A stretch of DNA of 64,000 bases from NCBI RefSeq assembly GCF_016908785.1, contig NZ_JAFBEO010000007.1:24208-88207 (forward strand). The letters are read 5' to 3'. A program made the position numbers and the translations under genes. The stretch is from Weissella uvarum. GTDB lineage: Bacteria > Bacillota > Bacilli > Lactobacillales > Lactobacillaceae. Within the stretch, counting starts at the first letter, position 1. The number at the start of each line of letters is the position of its first letter. Shown piece by piece: positions 18,258 to 27,554 of this stretch. The notes beneath the pieces are model-generated. The model had not been told where the DNA came from, searched no databases, and worked only from the letters and a program-made list of their open reading frames with translations.

Positions 18258-18791
18258 ATAGCAAACGCACGTCAACCACAACAGCAAAAAGATTTGATTA
18301 ACGACCGTATCCGTGCTCAAGAAGTACGCTTGATTACCGATGATGGTGATCAAGGTGTTATGCCAACAAGCCAAGCACAAAAGATGGCCGATGATGCTGA
18401 ACTTGACTTAGTATTGGTGCAGGCAAATGCTAAGCCACCAGTTGCTAAGATTATGGATTACGGAAAGTTCAAGTTTGATTCACAAAAGAAGCAACGTGAA
18501 CAACGTAAAAATCAAAAAACTGTTAGCGTAAAAGAGATTCGTTTAAGTCCAACAATTGATGACAACGACTTTAATACTAAGAAAAAAGCTGCTGTTAAGT
18601 TTTTGGAAAAGGGTAATAAAGTTAAGGTTTCAATTCGTTTCCGTGGGCGTGCCATCACGCACAAGGAAATCGGACGAGAAGTAATGAACCGTCTTGCTGA
18701 AGACTTACAAGATATTGCCAAAGTTGAAGCAAGAGCAAAGATGGAAGGGCGCAGCATGTCTATGGTGCTTGCACCTAAGGAAACTAAGTAA
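18258..18791 (+). CDS. infC: Translation initiation factor IF-3
   Basis: This factor of 177 residues has the N-terminal domain ([20 protein letters not shown]), the lysine-rich linker and the C-terminal domain ending [12 protein letters not shown]. It binds the 30S subunit and checks start codons. The start codon is AUA at 18258: a perfect GGAGGT lies seven bases upstream, and no ATG, GTG or TTG occurs at this site. Longer frames run back through the leader terminator. A rare start on infC is the known basis of IF3 self-repression. Confidence 0.92.
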   Translation: MANARQPQQQKDLINDRIRAQEVRLITDDGDQGVMPTSQAQKMADDAELDLVLVQANAKPPVAKIMDYGKFKFDSQKKQREQRKNQKTVSVKEIRLSPTIDDNDFNTKKKAAVKFLEKGNKVKVSIRFRGRAITHKEIGREVMNRLAEDLQDIAKVEARAKMEGRSMSMVLAPKETK

Positions 18792-18816
18792 CTAAACCAG
18801 TTTGGAGGAAAATACT

Positions 18817-19011
18817 ATGCCTAAGTTTAAGACACACCGCGCTTCAGCAAAGCGTTTTAAGAAGACTGCCAATGGTGGCCTAAAGGGAGCTCACGCTTTC
18901 ACATCACACCGTTTCCACGGTAAGACAAAGAAGCAACGTCGCCAATTGCGTGGAACATCAATGATGAACAACACGACTGTTAAGAACTACGTCCACATGT
19001 TGGGTCGTTAA
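18817..19011 (+). CDS. rpmI: 50S ribosomal protein L35
   Basis: This 64-residue basic protein begins [18 protein letters not shown], the L35 signature, and ends MLGR. ATG 18817 has GGAGGA nine bases upstream; an in-frame TTG at 18802 overlaps that signal and is not used. It is the middle gene of infC-rpmI-rplT, 25 bases after infC, under the L20-responsive leader. Confidence 0.96.
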   Translation: MPKFKTHRASAKRFKKTANGGLKGAHAFTSHRFHGKTKKQRRQLRGTSMMNNTTVKNYVHMLGR

Positions 19012-19073
19012 TCTACTTAACACTTAAATATAGAAACTAAACTGATTTATATTAAATACTGGAGGAATTATCC

Positions 19074-19631
19074 ATGCGAGTTAAAGGTGGAACTGTTACA
19101 CGTGCGCGTCGTAAGAAGATGATCAAGTTGGCCAAGGGTTACCGTGGCCAACGTCATATCAATTATAAGGTTGCCAAGGAACGTGTTTGGAAGAGCTGGA
19201 ACTATGCGTTCCGTGATCGTAAGCAAACAAAGCGTAACTTCCGTAAGCTATGGATTGCACGTATCAACGCTGCAGCCCGTATCAACGGTTTGTCATACTC
19301 AAACTTCATGCACGGTTTGTCATTGATGGGTACAACTGTTAACCGTAAGATGCTTGCTGACTTAGCTATCTCTGATTCTGAAGCTTTTGCTGCTTTGGCT
19401 GAAGATGCTAAGAAGGCTTTGGCTTCAGAAGGTAAGCATGTTGCTTCAAAGACACCAGCAACAACTGAAAAGACTGTTACTATCAATGCTAAGGCACCAA
19501 AGGCTGCTAAGTCAGAAATGCCAAAGCCAACTGATAAGAACACTGTTGCTGAAATCAAAGAATATTTGACTGCAAACAAGATCGATTTCCCTGCTTCAGC
19601 TAAGAAGGCTGAATTGTTGGAATTGGTATAA
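19074..19631 (+). CDS. rplT: 50S ribosomal protein L20 with C-terminal HeH-like extension
   Basis: Residues 1-117 are a normal L20 ([24 protein letters not shown] to the [16 protein letters not shown] end), which binds 23S rRNA and represses its own operon. The usual length is about 118. Here the frame runs on to 185 residues: an Ala/Lys/Thr-rich linker (about 118-155), then a compact segment [20 protein letters not shown] and KKAELLELV that resembles a helix-extension-helix (HeH/SAP-like) nucleic-acid-binding motif. The extension has the same strong codon bias as the core, so it is translated rather than a sequencing read-through. GGAGGA precedes the ATG. Confidence 0.9.
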   Translation: MRVKGGTVTRARRKKMIKLAKGYRGQRHINYKVAKERVWKSWNYAFRDRKQTKRNFRKLWIARINAAARINGLSYSNFMHGLSLMGTTVNRKMLADLAISDSEAFAALAEDAKKALASEGKHVASKTPATTEKTVTINAKAPKAAKSEMPKPTDKNTVAEIKEYLTANKIDFPASAKKAELLELV

Positions 19632-19632
19632 T

Positions 19633-19669
19633 AAAAAAAGATTGTGTGATTGTCACGCAATCTTTTTTT
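19633..19669. terminator. Bidirectional terminator between rplT and the A24 peptidase gene
   Basis: Stem AAGATTG-GTG/CAC-CAATCTT with A- and T-runs on its two sides; its right end overlaps the stop codon of the minus-strand gene. Confidence 0.88.
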
Positions 19670-20054
19670 ATGCCAGAAAAAATAAACCAAACCAACTAAG
19701 CGTTAAGCTTGGTACGAAAGGTGTTGGGCCATGACGATGCTGTAGGTAGTGAATAAGTATTTGTAAGTAGCATGCCATGTTTAACCAAATAAGCCAGTTT
19801 ATGGGTGATGTAAGACAGAATCCACAAAAGAGGATATCTATATCACCAGCACCAATCCAAGTATTTGCTAAGAAATAATGAAAAATCAACCATAAGCCAT
19901 AACAAAAGCTAGCTAACCAAAACGTTTTCAGATTTAAAAGGATGTAGCTAAAGTAAACTGGGATTAAATAGTAGCCATTGATTGTCTTTGTTTTTAAATC
20001 TTGGCAGGCTAGCAACAGTAAAGTTAAAGAAAAAATCAAATGAATAATCAACAT
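19668..20054 (-). CDS. Small A24-type prepilin peptidase-like membrane protein
   Basis: This protein of 128 residues and about four membrane helices carries the two aspartate motifs of A24 aspartic peptidases: CQDLKTKTINGYYLIP near residue 17 and GAGDIDIL near residue 68, with PFVPSLTL near the end. The N-terminal methylation domain of full-length PilD/ComC is missing, as in the short peptidases. It could process competence pseudopilins, but no com genes are here. It lies alone between two ribosomal operons. GGAGAG precedes the ATG, and a possible promoter (TTGCAA, 16 bases, CATAAT) lies near 20100-20130 on the minus strand. Confidence 0.7.
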   Translation of the reverse strand: MLIIHLIFSLTLLLLACQDLKTKTINGYYLIPVYFSYILLNLKTFWLASFCYGLWLIFHYFLANTWIGAGDIDILFCGFCLTSPINWLIWLNMACYLQILIHYLQHRHGPTPFVPSLTLSWFGLFFLA

Positions 20055-20172
20055 AAGGTACTCTCCTTTGGGTGAAATGACGGTAAGTTAGCGGGATTTT
20101 ACAATTATGATACGCCCGGTATTGTTTGCAAAATGAATGCCTATAGAATGGGATTATTTATCTAAAAACTTC

Positions 20173-20201
20173 TTGCATCCTGAGAGTAGAGATGGTATAT
20201 T
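20173..20201 (+). promoter_or_regulatory. str operon promoter
   Basis: TTGCAT 20173-20178, 17-base spacer, TATATT 20196-20201. It implies a 5' untranslated leader of about 160 bases before rpsL. Confidence 0.75.
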
Positions 20202-20207
20202 ATTCAT

Positions 20208-20355
20208 TGTGCTTTAAGTGAGCAAGGGTGTTTACGTGTTCAACGTGACGTGCTGAACTCTTAAACGAAAAGTACCATTGAAACCATTGCCTCGTGTCAT
20301 TAAGTGACACGCCTGGTAATGTGGACTATAGACACTATAAAGATTATTTTTGAAA
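20208..20355 (+). promoter_or_regulatory. Structured leader of rpsL
   Basis: A strong two-part hairpin lies at 20285-20321 (CATTGCC/GGTAATG outer with one G-U pair, CGTGTCA/TGACACG inner, loop TTAAG). A weaker hairpin with arms GTTCA/TGAAC precedes it. No T-run follows, so it is not a terminator. The role is unknown; ribosomal-protein feedback or mRNA protection are possibilities. Confidence 0.55.
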
Positions 20356-20369
20356 GGGGACTCTAGGAC

Positions 20370-20783
20370 ATGCCTACTATTAACCAATTGGTTCGTAAGT
20401 CTCGTAAGTCACAGAGCACGAAGTCAAAGTCACCAGCTTTGAACTTCGGTTATAACTCACAACTAAAGAAGGCCACTCGTGTTTCTTCTCCACAAAAGCG
20501 TGGGGTTGCAACCCGTGTTGGTACAATGACACCTAAGAAGCCTAACTCAGCTTTGCGTAAGTATGCACGTGTGCGTCTATCAAACTTGATTGAAGTTACT
20601 GCATATATTCCTGGTATCGGTCACAATCTTCAAGAACACTCAGTTGTTTTGATTCGTGGAGGCCGTGTTAAGGACTTGCCTGGAGTTCGTTACCACATTA
20701 TCCGTGGTGCTCTAGACACTGCCGGAGTTGAAGGACGTATGACATCACGTTCTAAGTATGGAACTAAGCGTCCAAAGAAGTAA
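20370..20783 (+). CDS. rpsL: 30S ribosomal protein S12
   Basis: This 137-residue decoding-centre protein has [14 protein letters not shown] at the start and the [11 protein letters not shown] and GHNLQEHS loops. Lysines are retained at the positions where streptomycin-resistance changes usually fall. AAAGGGG is upstream of the ATG. It is first in rpsL-rpsG-fusA, read from the promoter at 20173 through a long structured leader. Confidence 0.97.
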   Translation: MPTINQLVRKSRKSQSTKSKSPALNFGYNSQLKKATRVSSPQKRGVATRVGTMTPKKPNSALRKYARVRLSNLIEVTAYIPGIGHNLQEHSVVLIRGGRVKDLPGVRYHIIRGALDTAGVEGRMTSRSKYGTKRPKK

Positions 20784-20799
20784 GGGGAGGACATAAATA

Positions 20800-21270
20800 A
20801 TGCCACGTAAGAGTTATACTAAACAGGCTGAAGTTTTGCCTGATCCAATTTATAATTCAAAGCTTGTATCACGTTTGATCAACCGTTTGATGATTGATGG
20901 TAAGCGTGGAACTGCTTCAACAATTTTGTACGATGCTTTTGACCGCATCAAGCAAGAAACTGGGGAAGAACCATTGTCAGTTTTCGAAGAGGCTATGAAC
21001 AACATCATGCCTGTTTTGGAAGTTAAAGCTCGTCGTATTGGTGGATCAAACTACCAAGTGCCAATCGAAGTACGTCCTGAGCGTCGTGTAACGCTTGGTC
21101 TTCGTTGGTTGGTTCAATACGCTCGTTCACGTGGAGAACACACAATGGACGAACGACTAGCTAAGGAAATTATGGATGCTGCTAACAACACTGGTGCATC
21201 TGTTAAAAAGCGTGAAGACACGCACAAGATGGCTGAAGCCAACCGTGCCTTTGCACATTACCGTTGGTAA
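20800..21270 (+). CDS. rpsG: 30S ribosomal protein S7
   Basis: This 156-residue protein binds 16S rRNA and starts 30S head assembly. It has the conserved [19 protein letters not shown] block and the C-terminal [21 protein letters not shown]. It follows rpsL by 16 bases with GGGGAGGA as ribosome binding site. A hairpin with a short T-run follows before fusA, so only part of the transcripts may continue. Confidence 0.97.
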   Translation: MPRKSYTKQAEVLPDPIYNSKLVSRLINRLMIDGKRGTASTILYDAFDRIKQETGEEPLSVFEEAMNNIMPVLEVKARRIGGSNYQVPIEVRPERRVTLGLRWLVQYARSRGEHTMDERLAKEIMDAANNTGASVKKREDTHKMAEANRAFAHYRW

Positions 21271-21282
21271 TATTAACAAATT

Positions 21283-21317
21283 TGGCTACAGCCCGTTAAA
21301 AGGCTATAGCCATTTTT
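21283..21317 (+). terminator. Terminator or attenuator between rpsG and fusA
   Basis: Stem TGGCTA-AGCC/GGCT-TAGCCA with one mismatch, then TTTTT. It would separate the ribosomal-protein pair from fusA. Confidence 0.75.
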
Positions 21318-21330
21318 GTGTATTTTGCGG

Positions 21331-21369
21331 TATAATGAACAACAGATAGGTTATATAGACTATATAACC
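21331..21369 (+). promoter_or_regulatory. fusA -10 and a perfect 21-bp palindrome
   Basis: TATAAT is at 21331-21336 without a good -35. From 21349 to 21369 lies a perfect inverted repeat with arms GGTTATATAG and CTATATAACC around one A. It would begin about six bases after the predicted transcription start, so it is either an operator or a 5' hairpin of the fusA mRNA. Confidence 0.55.
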
Positions 21370-21399
21370 ATTGTTAAATTTAAGGAGATATTTGTACTC

Positions 21400-23523
21400 A
21401 TGGCTAATAAGCGTGAATTCCCACTTAACCGTACTCGTAATATCGGAATCATGGCACACATCGATGCCGGTAAGACGACTACAACTGAGCGTATTTTGTA
21501 CTATACTGGTAAGATTCATAAGATCGGTGAAACACATGATGGTGCTTCACAAATGGACTTCATGGACCAAGAAAAGGAACGTGGAATCACGATCCAATCT
21601 GCCGCTACGACAGCTGTTTGGCATGGTTTCCATGACCAATATAAGAACGACCCATTCCGTGTTAACATCATTGACACACCAGGACACGTGGACTTCACTA
21701 TCGAAGTTGAACGTTCATTGCGTGTGCTAGACGGTGCCGTTGCTGTTTTGGACGGGGCTGCTGGTGTTGAACCACAAACTGAAACTGTTTGGCGTCAAGC
21801 TGAAAGTTATAACGTTCCACGTATCGTCTTCGTTAACAAGATGGACAAGATGGGTGCTGACTTTGGTATGTCAGTTGACTCAATCGGTGAGCGTCTTGGT
21901 GCTAATGCCAAGGCTGTTCAATGGCCAATTGGTGCCGAAGATGACTTCGCAGGAATCATTGACTTGATTACTAAGGAAGCTTGGTACCCAACTACAGAAC
22001 TTGGTGAAGAATGGGAAGCACGTGAAATCCCTGCCGAATATGCTGACCTTGTTGAAGAAAAGTACAACGAATTAGTTGAAGCCATCGCTGATGTTGATGA
22101 TGACATCATGGAAAAGTACCTTGGTGGAGAAGAAATCTCTAACGATGACTTGAAGGCTGCTATTCGTCGTGCCACTTTGAATTTGGACTTCTATCCTGTC
22201 TTTGCTGGATCAGCTTATAAGGATAAAGGTGTTCAAATGCTTCTTGACGGTGTTGTTGACTACTTGCCATCACCATTGGAAGTTAAGCCTTATGTTGCAA
22301 CTGATCCTGAAACAGGTGAAGAAGTTGACTTGGTTGCCAACGATGACGATCCATTCGCCGCTTTGGCCTTTAAGGTTATGACTGACCCATTCGTTGGACG
22401 TTTGACTTTCCTACGTGTTTACACAGGTAGTTTGGAATCAGGTTCATACGTTATGAACACAACTCGCGACAAGCGTGAACGTGTTGGTCGTTTGCTACAA
22501 ATGCACGCAACTAGCCGTACAGAAATCCCTGAAGTATTCTCAGGTGATATCGCCGCTGCTATTGGTTTGAAGGCAACTACGACTGGTGACTCATTGACTT
22601 CAACGGACCGTCCTTTGGTTCTTGAATCAATGGAATTCCCTGACCCAGTTATCCAATTGGCTATCGAGCCTGCTACTAAGGCTGACCAAGACAAGATGTC
22701 AAATGCTTTGCAAAAGTTGGCTGAAGAAGATCCGTCATTCCGTGCGGAAACAAACGAAGAGACTGGTGACACTTTGATTTCTGGTATGGGTGAGCTTCAC
22801 TTGGATATCATCGTTGATCGTTTGAAGCGTGAATTCGGTGTTGAAGCTAATGTTGGTGCCCCACAAGTTGCTTACCGTGAAGCCTTTACTAAGACTGTTA
22901 ACGCTCGTGGATTCTTCAAGCGTCAATCAGGTGGTAAGGGACAATATGGTGATGTTTGGATTGAGTTCTCACCTAACGAAGAGGGTGCTGGATTCGAATT
23001 CGAAGATGCCATCGTTGGTGGTGCTGTTCCTCGTGAATACATTCCTTCTGTTGAAGCTGGTTTGCGCGAATCAATGAACAATGGTCCACTTGCTGGATTC
23101 CCATTGGTTGACTTGAAGGCCAAGTTGTATGACGGATCATACCACGATGTCGACTCATCTGAAGCTGCCTTTAAGATTGCTGCTTCATTAGCTTTGCGTG
23201 AAGCTGCTAAGACTGCTGGTGCGGTTATCTTGGAGCCTATCATGAGTGTTGATATTACTGTTCCTGAAGACAATTTGGGTGATGTAATGGGTCACGTTTC
23301 TGCCCGTCGTGGAATGCTTGAAGGTCAAGAACAACGTGGAAACTCAATGATGATCCACGCCAAGGTTCCATTGTCAGAAATGTTTGGATACGCTACAACT
23401 TTGCGTTCATCAACACAAGGTCGTGGTACTTTCCAAATGCAATTCGATCACTACGAAGCTGTTCCTAAGAACGTGCAAGAAGAGATCATCAAGAAGTACG
23501 GTAGGAATGATAGTGAAGACTAA
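21400..23523 (+). CDS. fusA: Elongation factor G
   Basis: This 707-residue translocation GTPase has the P-loop [10 protein letters not shown], the switch region [18 protein letters not shown] and NKMD, followed by domains II to V. ATG 21400 is chosen because AAGGAG lies ten bases upstream and the protein then starts [14 protein letters not shown]; the longer frame runs back through the palindrome. Codon bias is very strong. It ends in a strong terminator. Confidence 0.97.
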   Translation: MANKREFPLNRTRNIGIMAHIDAGKTTTTERILYYTGKIHKIGETHDGASQMDFMDQEKERGITIQSAATTAVWHGFHDQYKNDPFRVNIIDTPGHVDFTIEVERSLRVLDGAVAVLDGAAGVEPQTETVWRQAESYNVPRIVFVNKMDKMGADFGMSVDSIGERLGANAKAVQWPIGAEDDFAGIIDLITKEAWYPTTELGEEWEAREIPAEYADLVEEKYNELVEAIADVDDDIMEKYLGGEEISNDDLKAAIRRATLNLDFYPVFAGSAYKDKGVQMLLDGVVDYLPSPLEVKPYVATDPETGEEVDLVANDDDPFAALAFKVMTDPFVGRLTFLRVYTGSLESGSYVMNTTRDKRERVGRLLQMHATSRTEIPEVFSGDIAAAIGLKATTTGDSLTSTDRPLVLESMEFPDPVIQLAIEPATKADQDKMSNALQKLAEEDPSFRAETNEETGDTLISGMGELHLDIIVDRLKREFGVEANVGAPQVAYREAFTKTVNARGFFKRQSGGKGQYGDVWIEFSPNEEGAGFEFEDAIVGGAVPREYIPSVEAGLRESMNNGPLAGFPLVDLKAKLYDGSYHDVDSSEAAFKIAASLALREAAKTAGAVILEPIMSVDITVPEDNLGDVMGHVSARRGMLEGQEQRGNSMMIHAKVPLSEMFGYATTLRSSTQGRGTFQMQFDHYEAVPKNVQEEIIKKYGRNDSED

Positions 23524-23542
23524 TCATTAATTACTAATTCTT

Positions 23543-23585
23543 AATAAAACCCCTGTTGGCTTAACTGCTAGCAGGGGTTTTATTG
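23543..23585 (+). terminator. Intrinsic terminator after fusA
   Basis: Stem AATAAAACCCCTG/CAGGGGTTTTATT. The T-rich right arm serves as the release tract. Confidence 0.88.
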
Positions 23586-23615
23586 TGCCATTGTTTCGGA
23601 ATTTTAAAAATTATA

Positions 23616-23677
23616 TTTCACGGACCAGCTAAGCATATCTATCCCATTTTATTTTTTGTATAATTTAATCCGTGAAA
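23616..23677 (+). promoter_or_regulatory. potA promoter region flanked by a 9-bp inverted repeat
   Basis: TATAAT at 23659-23664 lacks a recognisable -35. TTTCACGGA (23616-23624) and its exact complement TCCGTGAAA (23669-23677) bracket the promoter, with 44 bases between. The right arm covers the predicted transcription start. Confidence 0.5.
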
Positions 23678-23699
23678 AGAAAGCGAGGGGTAGGGCAGC

Positions 23700-24791
23700 A
23701 TGGCACAACCAATTATTGAATTTAAAAATGTGGCAATGCAATACGGGGAAACTGAAGTATTGAAGTCGATTGATTTAGAAATCGAACAAGGTAAATTTTA
23801 TACGTTACTGGGGTCATCTGGGTCAGGGAAAACCACGATTTTACGTTTGATGGCGGGCTTTTTAACACCAACAGGTGGCGATATATTATTTAATGGTGAA
23901 CGCATCAATGATGTACCTCCAGAGCGTCGACGAATTAATACTGTTTTCCAAAATTACGCACTATTTCCTAATATGAATGTTGCGGAGAATGTATCCTTTG
24001 GGATGGCTCTAAAAGGGAAAAGTAAAACTGAAATGAAAGCAAAAGTAGCCGAAATGCTTGATTTAGTTAAATTATCTGGTTATGAAGACCGTGAAATTTC
24101 AGAGCTATCAGGAGGGCAACAGCAACGTGTGGCGATTGCGCGTGCTTTGGCGAATGAACCTGAAGTACTGTTGTTAGATGAGCCTTTATCAGCTTTAGAT
24201 TATAAACTACGTAAAACAATGCAGTATGAACTTCGAGCCATTCAGCAACGGTTAGGGATTACGTTTGTTTTTGTGACGCATGATCAAGAAGAAGCGTTGG
24301 CGATGTCTGACTGGATTTTTGTGATGAATGATGGCAAGATTTTGCAAAATGGCACGCCGGTAGATATTTATGATGAGCCGATTAATCATTTTGTCGCCGA
24401 ATTTATTGGTGAGTCAAATATTGTTCCGGGCGTGATGCGTAAAGACTACTTGGTTTCTTTTGCGGGCAAAGATTTTGAAAATGTTGATGGTGGGATGCGG
24501 CCAAATGAGCCAGTAGAAGTTGTTTTGCGACCAGAAGACTTGGATTTGGTTCCAATTGATGAGGGTAAACTGGTTGTGACAATTGATACAGAGTCCTTCC
24601 GTGGGGATTATTATGAAATTACTGCGCATGATGATGATAACAACCATTGGCAAATTCAGGCGACCAATCAAGCTGAAATTGGCAAGCGTTATGGAATGTA
24701 TTTTGATCCTGAGGATATTCATATCATGCGGCTTAATGAGAGCGAAGCTGCCTTTGACGCCCGTTTAGAGCAATACGATGAGGAGAGTTAA
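23700..24791 (+). CDS. potA: Spermidine/putrescine ABC transporter, ATP-binding subunit
   Basis: This 363-residue protein has Walker [10 protein letters not shown] near residue 40, the signature [15 protein letters not shown], Walker B LLLDEP and the switch His. A C-terminal regulatory TOBE-like domain ([13 protein letters not shown]) marks PotA of the polyamine importers. It powers PotB-PotC. It is the first gene of potABCD, which are separated by 0-4 bases. GAGGGG lies upstream of the ATG. Confidence 0.93.
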   Translation: MAQPIIEFKNVAMQYGETEVLKSIDLEIEQGKFYTLLGSSGSGKTTILRLMAGFLTPTGGDILFNGERINDVPPERRRINTVFQNYALFPNMNVAENVSFGMALKGKSKTEMKAKVAEMLDLVKLSGYEDREISELSGGQQQRVAIARALANEPEVLLLDEPLSALDYKLRKTMQYELRAIQQRLGITFVFVTHDQEEALAMSDWIFVMNDGKILQNGTPVDIYDEPINHFVAEFIGESNIVPGVMRKDYLVSFAGKDFENVDGGMRPNEPVEVVLRPEDLDLVPIDEGKLVVTIDTESFRGDYYEITAHDDDNNHWQIQATNQAEIGKRYGMYFDPEDIHIMRLNESEAAFDARLEQYDEES

Positions 24792-24794
24792 AGG

Positions 24795-25601
24795 ATGCGT
24801 AAACAAAATACAAATGCCTTTACGGTACTTTATTATGCTTGGATCATTTTGTTTGTCATTTTACCGGTGCTATTGTTATTGTTTGAGTCATTTAAAAACA
24901 TTAATGGGCAATTTACATTGGGAAATTATCGCAGTTTCTTTGAATCTGGAACGTATTTAAGAATGACATTCAATTCAGTTTTTTTCGCCATTGTGGTCAC
25001 CTTGATTACGTTACTCATTAGTTATCCAATGGCTTTTATTATGAGTCGCTTAAAGCATGCACAATTTTGGCTGTTGTTGGTTATTTTGCCAACCTGGGTA
25101 AATTTGTTACTAAAGGCGTATGCCTTTATTGGTTTGTTTGCTAAGCAAGGTACGGTTAATGACTTTTTGACTTTTATTGGCATTGGGCCACAACAATTGA
25201 TGTTTACCAATACGGCCTTTATTACCGTAGCCGCCTATATCGAAATTCCGTTTATGATTATGCCAATTTTTAATTCATTGGTGGAAATCGATCAAAGTTT
25301 AATTAACGCAGCGCGCGATTTGGGGGCCACTCAAGCGCAAACAATGCGCAAAGTTGTTATTCCATTGTCGATGAATGGGGTCCGAGCAGGAATTCAAGCA
25401 GTATTTATTCCAACGTTGTCATTATTCATGATTACCCGTTTGATTGGTGGAAACCGAGTGATTACTTTGGGAACAGCCATTGAAGAGCACTTCTTAGTGA
25501 CCCAAAATTGGGGAATGGGGGCGACAATTGGCATTGTGCTAATTGTCGCCATGGTTATTACGATGTATCTAACCCGCGATCGCAAGCAAGGAGGTAAGTG
25601 A
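24795..25601 (+). CDS. potB: Spermidine/putrescine ABC transporter permease PotB
   Basis: This 268-residue permease has six membrane helices. The cytoplasmic coupling loop INAARDLGATQAQTMRKVVIPLS is the EAA motif that contacts PotA. It follows potA by three bases; the ribosome binding site GAGGAG lies within the end of potA. It pairs with PotC to form the channel. Confidence 0.93.
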   Translation: MRKQNTNAFTVLYYAWIILFVILPVLLLLFESFKNINGQFTLGNYRSFFESGTYLRMTFNSVFFAIVVTLITLLISYPMAFIMSRLKHAQFWLLLVILPTWVNLLLKAYAFIGLFAKQGTVNDFLTFIGIGPQQLMFTNTAFITVAAYIEIPFMIMPIFNSLVEIDQSLINAARDLGATQAQTMRKVVIPLSMNGVRAGIQAVFIPTLSLFMITRLIGGNRVITLGTAIEEHFLVTQNWGMGATIGIVLIVAMVITMYLTRDRKQGGK

Positions 25602-25602
25602 G

Positions 25603-26412
25603 ATGAAGCATTTTAAATTATCTTACGTCTACCTAGCTGTGGTCTTTTTATTGATGTACTTACCTATTTTATATTTGGTGTTTTATTCATTTAATGCGGG
25701 TGATTATATGAATCACTTCTCTGGTTTTTCATTGCGGCACTATCAAGATTTATTTAGTGATTACCGCATTCTTGAGATTCTAGCCAATACATTTATTATT
25801 GCCTTGCTGTCATCATTAGTGGCAACGTTGGTTGGAACATTTGGTGCGATTGGGATTCATGGCCTTAAACATAAAGGCTTGAAAAATATGGTGCTTTCGT
25901 TGAACAATATTTTAATTGTTTCGCCGGATGTCATTATCGGGGCTAGTTTTTTGATTCTATTTACAATTGTCGGTCTGCGACTAGGCTTTATGTCAGTTTT
26001 GCTGGCGCACATTGCTTTTTCAATTCCGATTGTGGTGTTAATGGTGTTACCACGCTTGAACGAAATGAATCCCGCCTTGGTAGATGCAGCCCGTGATTTG
26101 GGTGCTAATCAACGTCAAGTATTAAGTCGTGTTGTTTTGCCTTATATTTGGCCGGGCGTCTTGGCTGGTTTTTTCATGGCAATCACATATTCATTAGATG
26201 ATTTTGCGGTAACCTTTTTCGTGACTGGAAATGGCTTTTCAACTTTGTCTGTTGAAATTTATTCGCGAGCACGACAAGGGATTGATTTGTCAATTAATGC
26301 GCTCTCAACAGTGATGTTTTTGATTTCTTTGGCGTTGGTCTTAGTGTATTATGTGTTAACGATGCGCCAAATCAAGCAAAAGCAAGTTGGAAGTTCTAAG
26401 GGGGGGAAGTGA
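25603..26412 (+). CDS. potC: Spermidine/putrescine ABC transporter permease PotC
   Basis: This 269-residue permease has six membrane helices and the EAA-type loop LVDAARDLGANQRQVLSRVVLP. Order potA-potB-potC-potD with almost no spacing is the standard operon. GGAGG lies at the end of potB. Confidence 0.93.
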   Translation: MKHFKLSYVYLAVVFLLMYLPILYLVFYSFNAGDYMNHFSGFSLRHYQDLFSDYRILEILANTFIIALLSSLVATLVGTFGAIGIHGLKHKGLKNMVLSLNNILIVSPDVIIGASFLILFTIVGLRLGFMSVLLAHIAFSIPIVVLMVLPRLNEMNPALVDAARDLGANQRQVLSRVVLPYIWPGVLAGFFMAITYSLDDFAVTFFVTGNGFSTLSVEIYSRARQGIDLSINALSTVMFLISLALVLVYYVLTMRQIKQKQVGSSKGGK

Positions 26413-26413
26413 T

Positions 26414-27508
26414 ATGCGAAAATTAATGAAACTAACCCTTAGTATCTTATGTGCAGTGTTATTACTCTTTGGCTTTAAGACATGGTGTGAGCATCTTGAA
26501 AAACAGTCAGTAGCAGCTAAGCCGACGGCTGGTAAACAAAAAAAACTTACCATCTATAATTGGGGGGATTACATCGATCCAAGTATCATTAAAAGTTTTC
26601 AAAAAGACACTGGGTATCAAGTGGATTATGAAACCTTTGATTCAAATGAAGCGATGTACACCAAAATTAAGCAAGGTGGGACCCACTATGATTTAGCGGT
26701 GCCTTCAGATTACATGGTGCAAAAAATGCGCCAAGAGCATTTATTAAAACCATTGGATCACCAGAAGTTAACTGGTTTTAAAAACTATGATCAGCGCTTC
26801 TTAAATGAGCCATTCGACCCACATAATCGTTATTCAGTACCTTATTTTTGGGGCACGCTGGGGATTGTTTACAATGATTTGTATGTTAAACCAGGGTCGA
26901 TAAAGAGTTGGAATGATTTGTGGAATCCAAAGTATAAGCAACAAATTATGCTAATCGACTCAGCACGAGATATCATGGGGATGACATTAGCTTCGATGGG
27001 AAAATCAGTTAATACAACTGATGAACCTTCGCTGGCCGCAGCCCGGGGAAAGCTCATTACTTTGATGCCAAATGTGAAAGCAATTGTTGCGGATGAAATT
27101 AAAACGTATATGGCCCAAAATGAAGCTGCTTTGGCAGTAGATTATTCTGGAGATGCGGCCGAAATGTTGGATCAAAATAAGCATTTGCATTATGTTGTAC
27201 CAAATGATGGTGGAAATATTTGGTTTGATAATTTGGTGATTCCGAAAACCGTAAAAAATGAGCAGGCAGCGTATGCTTTTATTAATTACATGAGCCGGCC
27301 TGATATTGCTGCAAAAAATGCTGAATATGTCGGATATGCAACGCCTAATAAACAAGCCAAAGCGCGTTTGCCTAAGCATATCACGCAAGACCGAGCTTGG
27401 TACCCAGACCAAAAAACACTTAATCGTTTGGAACCTTACGAGAATTTAGGTCCTAACTTAACAGAGCGTTATAATGATTATTTCTTAGAATTTAAAATGT
27501 CGAATTAG
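26414..27508 (+). CDS. potD: Spermidine/putrescine-binding protein PotD
   Basis: This 364-residue extracellular receptor begins with a hydrophobic N-terminal segment (about residues 6-22). The mature binding fold starts at KKLTIYNWGDYIDPSII, the PotD hallmark. No lipobox is visible (the cysteine near residue 25 is preceded by KTW), so it is probably held by an uncleaved membrane anchor rather than a lipid. ATG 26414 has GGGGGGAAG upstream; an in-frame TTG at 26387 is inside potC and is rejected. Confidence 0.92.
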   Translation: MRKLMKLTLSILCAVLLLFGFKTWCEHLEKQSVAAKPTAGKQKKLTIYNWGDYIDPSIIKSFQKDTGYQVDYETFDSNEAMYTKIKQGGTHYDLAVPSDYMVQKMRQEHLLKPLDHQKLTGFKNYDQRFLNEPFDPHNRYSVPYFWGTLGIVYNDLYVKPGSIKSWNDLWNPKYKQQIMLIDSARDIMGMTLASMGKSVNTTDEPSLAAARGKLITLMPNVKAIVADEIKTYMAQNEAALAVDYSGDAAEMLDQNKHLHYVVPNDGGNIWFDNLVIPKTVKNEQAAYAFINYMSRPDIAAKNAEYVGYATPNKQAKARLPKHITQDRAWYPDQKTLNRLEPYENLGPNLTERYNDYFLEFKMSN

Positions 27509-27516
27509 ATAATAAT

Positions 27517-27554
27517 AAAAAAGGTTTCGGTAAGTTTACCGAAGCCTTTTTTTA
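27517..27554. terminator. Bidirectional terminator between potD and the minus-strand gene
   Basis: Near-perfect stem AAAAAAGG-TTCGGTAA / TTACCGAA-CCTTTTTTT around a short loop. Confidence 0.9.

Noticed and set aside
19202..19690. 162-residue open frame on the minus strand opposite rplT
   Set aside because: It is the complement of a strongly codon-biased gene and its tail and terminator; it has no ribosome binding site or recognisable domain.
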